In this document: positions 23,801 to 32,300 of the stretch, piece after piece
Layout of the letters: the number at the start of each line of letters is the position of its first letter
How positions within the stretch are numbered: the stretch's first letter is position 1
Source of the DNA: Chimonanthus salicifolius
Taxonomy: Eukaryota; Streptophyta; Magnoliopsida; Laurales; Calycanthaceae
Direction: 5' to 3'
Assembly: GCA_013350335.1 (NCBI GenBank)
Contig: CM023534.1
Span: forward strand, 310,001-374,000
Length of the DNA: 64,000 bases
Notes under the pieces: generated by a model
Told to the model about the DNA's origin: nothing
The model's input: only the letters and a program-made list of their open reading frames with translations
Databases searched by the model: none
Position numbers and translations under genes: made by a program

Positions 23801-25545
23801 AAGATGAAGATATAATATGTAAGTATTTTGCTATTCAATAGGTTACGGTTGTTGAAATAAGAAGAGTGGTCAAAGTCCTAGCTTTGTCATTTTTACAAAT
23901 TATAGCTCAATCCCATTTCAAGTTCCCCCCTTCCTAAATATTTATACTCACAATCTAAACAGATTTTCAACATTTTTGAGGAGATAACTTTTTAACAGGA
24001 AGTTATTGTAAACTTGTTTCCTGAAATGCTAGGAGTATAGCATTTCAGCCTAATTTGCCGAAGGCAAATGACATTAAGCTTTAATATTGGGGTTTGAATT
24101 CCAGCAAGTTCGTCAAGGAATTTGAGTGTGAGGGCTGTTAAGCACAACTCTCTCTCTCTCTCTCATGCGCACGTACCACCCCCCCCACATTGGTGATAAC
24201 ATTCTGCAATGGATTTACTGTTCATTTGGAACTCAAATTTGTTCCATTGATATTAGGCTCCATTAGAAGTACTCTTCTGTGTGGACAAGTTAGGCCTGAG
24301 TATGGCTCCTTCTTGGTAGACTTCAGTTGTCTTGTTTATGTGATCTTCCATTTACTTGATTCTATAATCATTGAGGAAAGGAAGATTTTATTTATATATT
24401 TATTTTTTTGTTGTAAACTAGGGTTTTGTCCATGAAAAGTCCAGTCTTAGTTTCATTTCTTTTTTAAGGAAATTTGTTTTCCTATCTTTTTGTATTTATT
24501 ATTTAACAAGCCTATTTTTTGGCTGCCTGCAAGCAAATCTTGATTACTTATTTAATGAAGAGTTGTTGCCAAAATCTACCATTTTATTCTTTCTACATCA
24601 TCCATCTGTTCACTAAAATTTTGAGCCTCTTCTAAATTATGCCTGCTTTTGTGCTCTATTAATTTTGATATGACATTAGTTCCTGTGCTAATTATACAAG
24701 TTTTATTTTGCAGGCTCTTTGTTCTCTTGGCGTTGAGAAACTGATCATACCTGCTATATCTGAACTCATGGATACATGGACTCAAGTTTTTGGCTTCAAG
24801 CCTCTTGAGGAATCAAACAGGCAAGAAGTAAGATCGTTGAATATGATGGTGTTCCCGGCTGTTGATATGTTACAGAAGCCTCTATGTAGTAGTGATGGAA
24901 ATACAACTGGAAATACAGGTAATATTGTAGATGATCTACATTTTCATTGATTTCAATTGTTATCTCCTGTTGTGTCTGTTTTTAACTTTGACTGTTTCTT
25001 TAGTTTGTAACACCAATGACACTGAAAGCACCCACAATGATATAGCTGAGGTGGAAAATGCATCCTTTGCGGCTGCCCGTGTTCATGGCTCTGAAAATTG
25101 TGATGCACATGATGTAAATACGGTCAATGGGACTGTTGCTGCTAAACCTGTTCTTCCAACCTGTGGTGAAGGAACTCAATATGATGAATCACAGAACAAG
25201 TCCTCTAGTTCTGCTCCTGATGTTCCTCAAGATAAACTTGAGGTGGAAGATCGATCTCTTGTGGCTTCTCCTGTTGAGCCTGTCATGCAAACTTGTGGGG
25301 TAAGTGTCAGGGGTAGTGCCGATGGTAACCATGATGTAAAGAATGAAACTGGTGATGTAGAATCTGAAGTCCATGCTTTTGATGAGAATTCTGTTCGATA
25401 TACTTCTGAGACAGCAAATGCATCTCCAGATTCTGTCTCTGTTTCTGATTGCCAACATTCTGTTGGGAGTACTATGCAATTTAACTCCAAGTGGCTCGTG
25501 AAGCCCCAAGAGTCCCCATCGAATGCATCATCTGTGCTTGCTTAG
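3..25545 (+). CDS. IDM1-like PHD-finger / GNAT acetyltransferase, 5'-partial, 8 exons
   Basis: Coding exons join 3-2160, 7958-8081, 11514-11602, 12978-13213, 17653-17739, 22249-22348, 24714-24918 and 25004-25545; every junction is GT-AG and phases agree. About 1179 residues are visible and the frame is open to the window edge, so the true start lies upstream. Seen in order (residues counted from the edge): a basic, low-complexity N-terminus; a conserved WKVDYRPR...[14 protein letters not shown] segment (about 378-427); a TPL-binding-type domain with HCICC and KFEIHAGSK (about 599-669); a C4HC3 PHD finger across exons 1-2; a second Cys/His cluster; a GNAT fold with RRQGMCRRL as the acetyl-CoA loop (about 850-970); and a repetitive acidic tail. 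This order is that of Arabidopsis IDM1/ROS4 and its paralogues (AT1G05380 type), nuclear histone acetyltransferase-like proteins; IDM1 itself limits DNA methylation. Family assignment is firm; orthology to IDM1 versus the paralogues is not. A +1 frameshift lies within 1324-1406. Confidence 0.9.
2867..2938 (+). repeat. 31-base poly-C tract followed by CT/GT microsatellite
   Basis: An uninterrupted run of 31 C (2867-2897) is followed by TTCTCTTCCC, (CT)n and (GT)n to about 2938. The opposite strand is a 31-G run able to form G-quadruplexes. Such homopolymers are often mis-sized in assemblies. Confidence 0.9.
3913..4190 (+). repeat. Tandem duplication ending in CA/GC/GATA microsatellites
   Basis: Two copies of a roughly 70-base segment (GGAACCAATG..CAACCTGCATTG..TAGTTGTTTTTGTTGG) begin near 3916 and 4067. 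Each is followed by CA repeats and GATA repeats; the first also has an alternating GCGCGCGCGC run near 4028-4038 that could adopt Z-DNA. Confidence 0.85.
4191..4590 (+). repeat. Four tandem copies of a 100-106 bp GATA-containing unit
   Basis: The anchor ATATGTCAAC (ATATGTAAAC in copy 2) recurs at about 4195, 4295, 4401 and 4506. Each copy reads ACTTTATTTGCTTAATGAAA then TGGATAAT, CTTGAATTTTGTAA and a run of GATA. Copies differ mainly in the lengths of T and GATA runs, which points to recent replication slippage or unequal exchange. Confidence 0.92.
4623..4692 (+). repeat. 35-bp tandem pair
   Basis: CTCCAATAAATTAATATATT plus ATTGAAATTAAA occurs twice, with a period of 35 bp. Confidence 0.9.
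6183..6340 (+). repeat. Purine-rich (A/G) tract
   Basis: About 150 bases are almost wholly A and G (GGAAAAGG, GAAGAA and AAAGGA runs). The resulting open frames ([11 protein letters not shown] style) are low-complexity, not genes. It is a polypurine strand with triplex potential. Confidence 0.8.
7958..8081 (+). CDS. IDM1-like exon 2: end of PHD finger
   Basis: Acceptor TTGCAG before ATGCTTCCTCCAGG; donor GTATGT at 8082; 124 nt, phase 0 in and phase 1 out. Encodes [16 protein letters not shown], which supplies the last Cys pair of the PHD finger, then LSCSQCEEK, the start of the second Cys/His cluster. Confidence 0.9.
8205..8250 (+). repeat. Short dispersed repeat, copy 1
   Basis: GGATAACATGGGTAT-CC-AC-CC-CATTGGAGGTGAG is shared with 29723-29762. 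The family is unidentified; it could be a SINE or LINE end. Confidence 0.5.
10277..10312 (+). repeat. C-rich tract
   Basis: Runs of 10, 7 and 5 C are separated by single T or A. The complementary strand has four G-runs in a row, the usual G-quadruplex pattern. Confidence 0.85.
10345..10985 (+). repeat. Diverged tandem duplication, about 320 bp unit
   Basis: Copy 1 (about 10345-10670) and copy 2 (about 10681-10985) share AGAGATT.AAAAA, TGGCTT, a block GTGGG/CCCCACCCCT..G and GGGGCC.ACTTTTGTCCATT in the same order. Identity is moderate, so the duplication is old. Confidence 0.75.
11514..11602 (+). CDS. IDM1-like exon 3: second Cys/His cluster
   Basis: Acceptor TTGTAG, donor GTAACA; 89 nt, phase 1 in and 0 out. 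The split codon restores Tyr, giving [15 protein letters not shown] and then FCGKSCGK, the zinc-ligand spacing that follows the PHD finger in this family. Confidence 0.9.
11603..12977 (+). other. IDM1-like intron, 1.4 kb, nothing recognised
   Basis: AT-rich, U-rich on the sense strand as usual for plant introns. I see no repeat or coding remnant. Confidence 0.8.
12978..13213 (+). CDS. IDM1-like exon 4: start of the acetyltransferase region
   Basis: Acceptor TCTGCAG, donor GTAAGC; 236 nt, phase 0 in and 2 out. Encodes [13 protein letters not shown], then GFSWMLIRR and [18 protein letters not shown], the family-typical helix and strand leading into the GNAT core. Confidence 0.9.
13940..14075 (+). 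mobile_element. RTE-type LINE fragment (sense)
   Basis: GCTAGTGGAGTGTTGTGTGA, TAGAAGAGTACAATG and ATTAAAGGGGCGTTTTTC parallel the segment at about 16460-16545 of the longer RTE copy. It stops at a CATCATCATC run where an opposite-strand RTE begins. Confidence 0.6.
14076..14640 (-). mobile_element. RTE-type LINE 3' part (antisense)
   Basis: Reading the minus strand from 14640 gives remnants of the RTE reverse-transcriptase C-terminus: WFGHI near 14310, then [15 protein letters not shown] near 14200-14245 (in the frame left after small shifts), ending in a (GAT)n tail seen here as (CAT)n at 14076-14090. Many stops and shifts; dead. Confidence 0.7.
14640..15340 (+). repeat. Unclassified pyrimidine-rich repeat (sense copy)
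   Basis: CGGCGAGAAGCTTGG..GAAGCCGTG..CCAGGTACTCTTCC followed by about 450 bases of C/T-rich DNA. The minus strand of 17940-18730 has the same layout (AAGCTTGGAGCCGTAGCC..CAGGTACTCCTC). The T-rich part before it and AATAAAATTCTTCAGATTTT at 14796-14815 look like the end of an LTR, so this may be an LTR plus leader. The apparent proline/serine-rich frames are composition artefacts. Confidence 0.5.
15950..17212 (+). mobile_element. RTE-type LINE remnant (reverse transcriptase to 3' tail)
   Basis: Degenerate but ordered RTE motifs are visible: [10 protein letters not shown] (about 16020-16060), a [17 protein letters not shown] catalytic segment (about 16149-16187, damaged), [16 protein letters not shown] (about 16545), [20 protein letters not shown] (about 16610-16670), and (GAT)n tail TGATGATGATGATGAT (17197-17212). 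It is interrupted by a SINE at 16713-16940. Several frameshifts and stops, so it is a dead copy. Confidence 0.8.
16713..16940 (+). mobile_element. tRNA-like SINE nested in the RTE LINE
   Basis: 228 bp flanked by a perfect 13-bp direct repeat AAATGCTAAGATG (16700-16712 and 16941-16953), with an A-rich tail just before the second copy. Near the start TTAGTTTGGGAGCAAGA and then GGTCTTGGGTGCAAACC resemble degenerate Pol III A and B boxes, in the style of the plant Au SINE family. Removing it joins the RTE reading on both sides. The target duplication is direct observation; the Au-like label is inference. Confidence 0.85.
17653..17739 (+). CDS. IDM1-like exon 5: GNAT beta strands
   Basis: Acceptor CTTTAG, donor GTAGAC; 87 nt, phase 2 in and 2 out. 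Encodes [19 protein letters not shown] then [10 protein letters not shown], the paired strands before the acetyl-CoA site. Confidence 0.9.
17940..18730 (-). repeat. Unclassified pyrimidine-rich repeat (antisense copy)
   Basis: The minus strand starts GTAGGGTTTTTATAACCC, passes AAGCTTGGAGCCGTAGCC, CAGGTACTCCTC and a long CTT/TCC-rich stretch, matching the order in 14826-15340. On the plus strand it is GGGGTTT/GAAGAA-rich. The two copies in flanking introns of one gene could pair in long precursor RNA. Confidence 0.5.
18736..21945 (+). mobile_element. 5'-truncated, inactive L1-type LINE
   Basis: Ordered L1 ORF2 landmarks: [14 protein letters not shown] (about 18835), [11 protein letters not shown] (19123-19155), [13 protein letters not shown] (about 19510), GVRQGDPLS (about 19650), [11 protein letters not shown] (YADD at 19794-19805), a zinc-knuckle-like [18 protein letters not shown] (about 20995-21050), and an RNase H start KLNFDGS (about 21439). 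It ends with AATAAA (21921-21926) and poly-A (21935-21945). The frame changes several times and has stops, so it cannot encode a working enzyme. Same orientation as the host gene; the 5' boundary is approximate. Confidence 0.92.
22249..22348 (+). CDS. IDM1-like exon 6: acetyl-CoA binding motif
   Basis: Acceptor GTTTAG, donor GTACAT; 100 nt, phase 2 in and 0 out. Encodes [20 protein letters not shown] followed by [19 protein letters not shown] fills the position of the GNAT Q/R-x-x-G-x-G/A loop with Cys as its last residue, as is usual in this family. Confidence 0.92.
22349..24713 (+). other. IDM1-like intron, 2.4 kb
   Basis: AT-rich. A short CT microsatellite is at about 24149-24164 and a C run at 24177-24187. 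About 22770-22930 has the ACCTGGTC/GGTTCAGCC style of hAT-type MITEs, but I could not find its ends. Confidence 0.75.
24714..24918 (+). CDS. IDM1-like exon 7: end of GNAT domain
   Basis: Acceptor TTTGCAG, donor GTAATA; 205 nt, phase 0 in and 1 out. Encodes [20 protein letters not shown], then [20 protein letters not shown] and [16 protein letters not shown], a segment strongly conserved across plant IDM1-like proteins. Confidence 0.92.
25004..25545 (+). CDS. IDM1-like last exon: acidic repetitive tail
   Basis: Acceptor TTCTTTAG after an 85-bp intron; 542 nt, phase 1 in, ending at TAG 25543-25545. The tail is rich in Ser, Asp, Glu and Val and shows internal echoes ([10 protein letters not shown] and [11 protein letters not shown]). 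No domain is recognised. Sequence just after the stop resembles the tail in another frame (see findings), so the stop position may vary between relatives. Confidence 0.8.
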
Positions 25546-26210
25546 GATGGCATCCGGATTGACGGGCCTAATCTGGCCGATAAATCTCTCTCAGGCTCAC
25601 CTCTGAAGTGCATTATATTGATGATGTAAAAGTCAACGTTGCTGCTGCCAAACCCCTTTCCAATACCTTTTCTGAGGAAATTATTCACTGCACCTATGAG
25701 ATTGTCCTCCATTCCCCTGATGTTGTGTCCAACTATCAATTTCAAGAGAGTATCGTGACTTCTCAATATGTTTCTTCTTATGGCTGGGGTTATGCATGCA
25801 CTATTTAGAGATTGTAATTGGATCTGAGCAAATATCTTGTCCTGGTTATGGGCTGCTTCTGTCAATGATATTCTGAATGATTAGACTTAAGAAGCTCTGC
25901 TCTTATTTCGTGGGACTCAGTGTTAAAATGATCAGTCAATTTTTTGCAAAAACTTGGTCTGCTGGGTATTCTGCATGAGAAGACCCTTCTAGGGCCTTAA
26001 TTATTAGTCTTATATACAGTTTGGTGCTGCTGCAATCTGCTGAACCAACTCCTGGCTGGAGCTTGTGCTGGTGGATAGCTGCATTTCAATCACTGGGAAG
26101 TAGCAAAGAGTCATCCATGTAAGACTCCCCTTCATCATGCTATGATCTGTTTATCATTAAAAAAATCATGATATGATATGTTTGCTCTTCTTTTTGTTTA
26201 CAACTGTAAG
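25546..26210 (+). other. 3' UTR / decayed coding extension of the IDM1-like gene
   Basis: After the stop, 25608-25805 is open in another frame and reads DDVKVNVAAAKPL..HSPDVVSNYQ, echoing the tail's [17 protein letters not shown] and SSSAPDVPQ. The nucleotide match GATGATGTAAAA.GTCAA..GTTGCTGCT.CCAAACC supports an old internal repeat. Nothing recognised from 25810 to 26210; no clear poly-A signal. Confidence 0.5.
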
Positions 26211-26590
26211 TGATGTAGGACATGGTTCGAGTGGACCCCACTTAATTGTTTTTAGCAACTTGTTTAAATTTATAAATTACTATTAATTGTTTTTAGTTAG
26301 CTTCCTATTTCAACTAGCTTTCCTTTTCCATCAGGATTCCTTATTTAATTTTTCTCCTTTTTTTTAATTTAAAGAGGTGATGTACTGTGTTTGGCAGACT
26401 TTGAATCTCGCATGTAATAAAACAAGTTATTTTTCCTCTCCTAGCTTCTCTCTCTCTTTCTTCTTCGTCCCTGCCGTTGAGTAGACGGACTTGCCAACAA
26501 TCTCTGGCTTTTTTTTCTCCTTCCCTGTCTCGGTGAAGACAAAGGGTCCCTATTTGGCTCAATCGAATATGCAAGTGTGATCCCGCATCA
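26211..26590 (+). repeat. Left LTR
   Basis: Begins TGATGTAGGACATGG and ends CCCGCATCA, giving TG..CA ends with a short inverted repeat (TGATG/CATCA). Contains AATAAAACAAG near 26417 as a possible poly-A signal. Confidence 0.88.
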
Positions 26591-27385
26591 AGTGGTATTA
26601 AGACCAGTCTCTCTGCGTTGACAGAGACGATCTTGTTCGGATTGTTGCTTTTAAAAAAAAAAAAACAGAGAATGGGAGGAACCTGACCTCAATCTTCCGT
26701 CTTTTCCTTCGCCTGCCTGGCTGCCCAGATCTATTGCAGCGCCCTTCTCACCAAGTGACGGTCAACCCGTCCCATCATGATTTCCCCTCCCGTCCTTTGC
26801 CCACTCCCCTTCCTTCATTCTGCCCAAACGACCCCCTGTGTACATATCCATTATCCATCTCTCCCCTCTGTTTTAACCTACCACTGCTTCCTCCATCACC
26901 CCTTTTCAACCGTCACCTACCTAAGCCACGGCGTTCAGCAGTTCCATCTCTGCCAACGCCCACACCTCCGCCCACTGCCCCTCTTCCGCCCCGAGCTCCG
27001 CTCCCTTGCAGCGCCTCTTTAGCCCAGGTCTGTTTGGACACCCCTTTTCCATTCCGCCTTCCTGTGTTTTCCAGCCAACACCATCCCTTTCCACTTGCTT
27101 TTCTCATTAAAGACAACCATTCAAATCCCCTTGAGTCTCCATCACTACCCAACACCCCTCAGACCCACTTAATCCCGAACTCCTGCTGTTCACTGTGCCC
27201 CCTCACCACCCCCCTCCTCTCTCTCTCTACTTGACCACAGGTTGACCTTTAGTTGCCTAGGTTTGACCAATTATTTACCAATCCCATTAAAGCTGATCCT
27301 TTGAAAACATAAAAAAACCCTGCCACCAGTGGACCTCTCCGATCAACCCTTCCTTTCCTTGCCCAATCCGCTGCTGCTGCGTCAA

Positions 27386-27595
27386 ATGGACTCGATGGCA
27401 TCCAACAATGGTGATGAGTATGTTACCATATCTGAGTTGCAAGAATTTAGACCTGGGTTTAAACAAATCCTTGCTGATTTTCGAGTGTCCCTACTCGAAT
27501 CTCTGCGAGACAGAATGCATGGTGAGAGAGCCAGAGACATGAAGAAGGTGAAAGGTAACCTTGAGCATTTAAATCAGGTCGACATGACTCCTAAA
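27386..27595 (+). pseudogene. gag-like remnant of the LTR element
   Basis: About 70 residues (MDSMASNNGDEYVTISELQE then FRPGFKQILADFRVSLLESL, DRMHGERARD) look like the start of a retrotransposon Gag; a normal continuation is missing. Assignment rests on position inside the element rather than on a clear motif. Confidence 0.4.
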
Positions 27596-28031
27596 CCTCT
27601 AACACCATACTGCCCATTCCCCGACCCTCCCCAATTCACAATACTAGCAAGAACATCTCTATGGTTGTTCGTCCACTTTCCTTCACTCCTCCTGTCCTAT
27701 CTTTGGTGCTTGGTGCTAGCCTCCCCATCCTTCAACACTATCGCTTGAGTCCCCAGGACTATACCATCCCTCTGGTGAAATTTGAAGACCCCTTCTTGAA
27801 CGGATTGATTTGCCAGCCCATGTGTGGTTCTCGCTTTCTTTGTACAAAGGATTGATAGCTTTCGTCGTTCGTACATTACAAGTTGCACAGTTAACGACAT
27901 CATCATTCGACTCTTCGGGATTGGTCTCCACCTTGGTCTGGTACCTCGAGACAGTCTCCCTTCTATGGAAACAATGCCGTTGTTTTGCCTGCTCTCAACT
28001 CGAGGACGAGTTCTTTTGAAGATCGGGGGAC

Positions 28032-28441
28032 TAATGTAGGACACGGTTCGAGTGGACCCCACTTAATTGTTTTAAGCAAGTTGTTTAAATTTATAAATTA
28101 CTATTAATTATTTTTAGTTAGTTTCCTATTTCAACTAGCTTTTTATTTTAAAGATATTTCAACTAGCTTTCCTTTTCCATCAGGTTTCCTTATTTAAAAT
28201 TTCTTCTTTTTTTAATTTAAATAGAGGTGATGTACTGTGTTTGGCAGACTTTGAATCTCGTATGGAATAAAACAAGTTATTTTTTTCCTCTCCTATCTTC
28301 TCTCTCTGTTCTTCGTCCCTGTCATTGAGCAGACGGACTTGCCGACGATCTCCGGCTTCTTTTCTCCTTCCTTGTCTCGGTGAAGACAAAGGATCCTATT
28401 GGGCTCGATCGCATCAGCCGGTGTGCATCGATCCCACATCA
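28032..28441 (+). repeat. Right LTR
   Basis: Begins TAATGTAGGACACGG and ends CCCACATCA. It carries an extra partial duplication of ATTTCAACTAGCTTT (about 28127-28171) that makes it 30 bp longer than the left LTR. Several mismatches to its partner show the insertion is not recent. Confidence 0.88.
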
Positions 28442-29129
28442 ATAAGTTAAGAGAGAAAAAAAATCAAGGTTTCAGGGTGAACCTAGGTCTTGACTGAAAC
28501 CATGTGACTAGCGAAAGTCAAATTGGTCTGATTTTAAATTTGTGAATTTCCTATAGTTTAGGTAATCTCTTATAATTAAACTCTAAAGTCTAAAAAATTG
28601 TAGAAATATGACAATGAAGGAATTTTATGGAAAGAGGTTTTTCTTGAGTGCATGTGGTCTGGTTTTGTGGAAAATTTACCGAACAGTGCAGGGATTAAGC
28701 TAAATCATATGTCTAATGAGGATATGCAAAATTGATGGTAATGTGTGCACTTCCCTTGATAAGTGAATGGATGTACTCTTTTTTATGAAGGGTTATGTCA
28801 ATGTATGTACCTGGAACCATGGTTTGATGACAATGACCAGGACTAGGACTATGATTCCGCTAGTCAGTGGTTTTAATTTGCTAGTGTCTCAGCAGATCAA
28901 TCGATTGGTTAATTAATTGACTTTTTAACATTTTTTGTTTTGTGTATATTTTTCTGATACTAATAACATAAATTCATAAAAAACTTAAACTCAGAAAAAG
29001 ATAACCTTCAGTGCCACAGTTGGAAGATTCCCATGTCTGGGAGCAACTACATAGCCGAATGGATAGAGCTCAAATGAGGTCAATGAAGGTTGGGCAAAGT
29101 ATAAACTTGCTACTGCAGTGCTAGCATGA
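28442..29129 (+). other. Intergenic, nothing recognised
   Basis: AT-rich sequence without clear repeats or coding similarity. Confidence 0.6.
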
Positions 29130-29330
29130 TCATCCTTCAATTAAAGGGAGGTACTAATAAGATATGAGTAATCCTTATGGTTTATATGAGCTGAAGGTTG
29201 GGCAATTGAAAAGAACGACAAGATAAAAAAACATGTAGCCGAGATGCATATCCTGAGATGAATATGTCATATAATAAGATGCTAAGTTGAATGCATCATA
29301 TAATAGAAAGAACACGAACTAAAATTGATT
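29130..29330 (+). mobile_element. RTE-type LINE fragment
   Basis: ATTGAAAAGAACGACAAGAT..AAACATGTAGCCGAGATGCA..TCCTGAGATG corresponds to the RTE segment IKK.D.IKKHVAEMRILRWM, with frameshifts. ATTAAAGGGAGGTACTAATA upstream matches the preceding RTE block. Confidence 0.6.
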
Positions 29331-32300
29331 AAATATTCTGAAGCTACAGGAGACTCCAATAATAAAATAAATAAATAAATAATGCCATTTAAGATGGTTT
29401 AGTGTGGATACTGAAGATCGTGAACAGTCTTTATGAAGAATTCAAGTGTTACAAGGAACTGAGATTTTGTACTGAGTACAAGGAATAAATCCTCCCGAAA
29501 AAGCACAGAGAAGCTGGGGAGAGGTTTGGAACGTAGGGATGTAACATTAATTTGTGGAATAAACAGACTCCTATAGATGGGAGAGGTTGGAATATAAGGA
29601 TGAGTGGAAAAGTAGAAGTCACAAACTGACCCCAATTTACGTGATAAGGCTTATGATTATGGCAAAGATGAACACCTAAAGATAAATGATCCAAATACAC
29701 CACATAATTTTTTATTTATTTTTGGATAACATGGGTATCCCCACCCCTGCATTGGAGGTGAGACTAATACATCACATAATTGCTTAGAAATATCTAGTGA
29801 AGGGCCCACATATTTTTAAGGCAAAGCACTATATTTAGTTCTCGATGATTGGAGACATTCCCAAGTATATCTTCATGAGTATTATCCACCCACTGATTGA
29901 TACGATATTGATTATGTGAATAGTCTGAATGACACTTGGATAGGGGCGGTAAAGACATAGCTGAGTGATGGATGTTACTGGCTTTATTAGAATGAATGGA
30001 AGCATAGGACTTACAGATAGGAAGTGGCTATTCATGGTGATGAACGAACGAGTTTTTCATGCCATTTTCACTCAATTCAATGATGCAATTCACTTGTTGA
30101 AATTGATGTGACATGTTCCCAATTGGCTATGAAAAATGGATCCCCTGGCTTGCCTTGGGAGAATGTTGGTTGATATTCCTAGAGAATACAGTGTAATTTG
30201 CTATGCTTATTTATGTATTTGAGTGGTATGTGCAAATTTTACTTGTTTTGCTTGGCACTATTTATTCATCTTTGTCAATTGTTTTCTTTTTACTTCCGTT
30301 TAGTAATTGCTGGAACCCTTACAGTATTGAGTTCCCTAGAAAAGTACTTTCTGTGCAATCTCCAATATAAGTGCTCAATGTTTTGTTTTTCATTTTGTTT
30401 TCATGTTTCTGGATATTTTATGATTTGGAAAGATCTAATCAATTTAATAACTCACTTTTGACTTTAGACACCAATAGTTAGCAATATATTGTTAATGCAG
30501 CTAATGATGTTATGCTAAAGTACAAATTATATTAACCTTTTCTTTAAATGATTAACTATTACCTACTAGATGGCCCTGCTTAAAATGTACAATTTATTTT
30601 ATATTTACATTTACTCTGTCAACTATGTTAAATTTCATATCCACTAAATATATGACTGCCATGGAGTGGTTTGGATCCTTGATGTTCCATGTCTGGGTTT
30701 TTCTTCTTTTGTTCCCTTTGGTCTTTATTTTACATTATACTTTTTGAGAGTTTATTTTACAGTGAGATATATTTTTGCAGTACAGATCATGGGGTTCTTA
30801 ATGGAAATCCATGTAATTTGTGGTGCAGGAGTAGTTCCACTGGATGGAAGGGTCAAAAGGGCTTGCAAGTGAGGTGCATTTGTATTTGGGAGTTGGAGAT
30901 GGAATATCATGCTTCCTCGTGGGATTTATGAAATGCTCCTTCTATGTGCAGAGGGAAATAGGTAGCAGCAGACCGACAATCACTTAATTGCACACTTGTA
31001 GCAAGGAGAAGCTTTGAGAGGAAAATAAGCAGTGAACCACCAATTTTCAGACATAATTTGTCACAGGTGGTGTTGTAGTACTTAATGTAGGATATGCTAA
31101 AACTGACCAAATTCAATCTGCAAGAAAACGGAAACTGTCGACAAGCTATGCAGTCTGTGACAAGATTGAAGATTTGGGTGTCTACTCTGTTTTTAACTGG
31201 ATTGCATCATCTGCTCCATTTTTTTAAGTCGCTGTCTTGAAGCAGGCACATAATTTACAGTTTTCAGTAGTTTTGCTGCAACATGAGCTGTGGATAAATG
31301 TAATCATTCCTTATTCTTTTTCAACTGTATAGTTTTTCAAGGTTTATTTTATGAAAAGCAGCTGGTTTGAACCTGACTGGGGAAGCTTGATATATTTGTG
31401 AATGTGTCCTGAACATCACGTTACTATGTAAATCTGCATGTGATCTGTAATTTTTGTAATGCATGCTCCAAGTTTTGTGTTCAAATGCCGCCCTAATATC
31501 GATGTAAGGTTTTTGAGGTGCACCAATATTATTCTAATGAAAGCTTTTAGACCTCTTTTTAAGGTGTTGCTTCTTCTGTCATTTGGTCTTACCTGTATAC
31601 CCATTCTGAGCATCTGTACGTATGAGCCATTTGCTTAAATACCTTATTTGAATGACGAAGGTGCTGGGGGAGGCAAGTAGCAGCAGAACTCAGTGAGCGA
31701 GTCGGGTTGGGGTCGGCATTGGAAGGAAAATCTGAGGTAGCAACATGCTCAAAGGACCACAACTCAGAATTCTCATGCAAACCTGATCACCCGCACCACC
31801 TACCCCGCACCTAGGTTCTCATATGGGTGTAGCTCAACCTGTAATCTCCTACACCGGTAATCCCCATGGCCTCTCCAGTTGTGCTTTAAGGACAGTGGGT
31901 ATCACCCATGAGAGTTTTATTTGGGTTTTCCGTAGTTTACCACGTAAATTTAGAAAAAAAAATCTTTTTGATATTTCATTATTTCATTTTACTTTAAACG
32001 GAAAATCATAAAACTATATTAGTTAATTTTTTTACAAAACTTAATATCAGTATTATTTTAAATGGAAGTTGAGGTATACTAGATGTGTAGGGAAAGTCAT
32101 ATTATAGAATGAGAGTAAATTTAAGCTTTAATTTATTATTTTAGACTTTAGATTTTGACTTTTTAATTATAAAAATACAAGACAAAAAATTTGAAAACTT
32201 CAAAAGCATTTTTTGACCTCATATCTATGCGTAGAACCTCCTATTTAAGGTGATTTTTTTGAGTCTACATATTTTTAAAATTATAGAAATTTAGAAATTA

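Larger units (their letters stand above)
26211..28441 (+). mobile_element. Internally deleted LTR retrotransposon (probable Ty3/gypsy)
   Basis: Two LTRs (26211-26590 and 28032-28441) enclose 1.4 kb. A primer-binding-site-like TGGTATTAAGACCAG (26593-26607, compare the usual TGGTATCAGAGC for initiator tRNA-Met) follows the left LTR, and a G-rich purine run GATCGGGGGA precedes the right LTR. Flanking GTAAG (26206-26210) and ATAAG (28442-28446) form a 5-bp target duplication with one mismatch. Inside are a gag-like start (MDSMASNNGDEYVTISELQ, about 27386) and, near the end, a frame ending SFRRSYITSCTVND and CLLSTRGRVLLKIGG of the kind found at the end of gypsy pol, but protease, RT, RNase H and integrase are absent. 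It is a non-autonomous deletion derivative. Confidence 0.85.

Noticed and set aside
26734..27234. A 166-codon proline/serine-rich open frame
   Set aside because: It lies in the CT-rich leader of the LTR element; the amino-acid make-up follows from base composition and two frames are open at once.
30660..31240. Extra 3' exons of the IDM1-like gene or a separate gene
   Set aside because: One acceptor-like site (30782) but no frame with recognisable sequence; could at most be untranslated.
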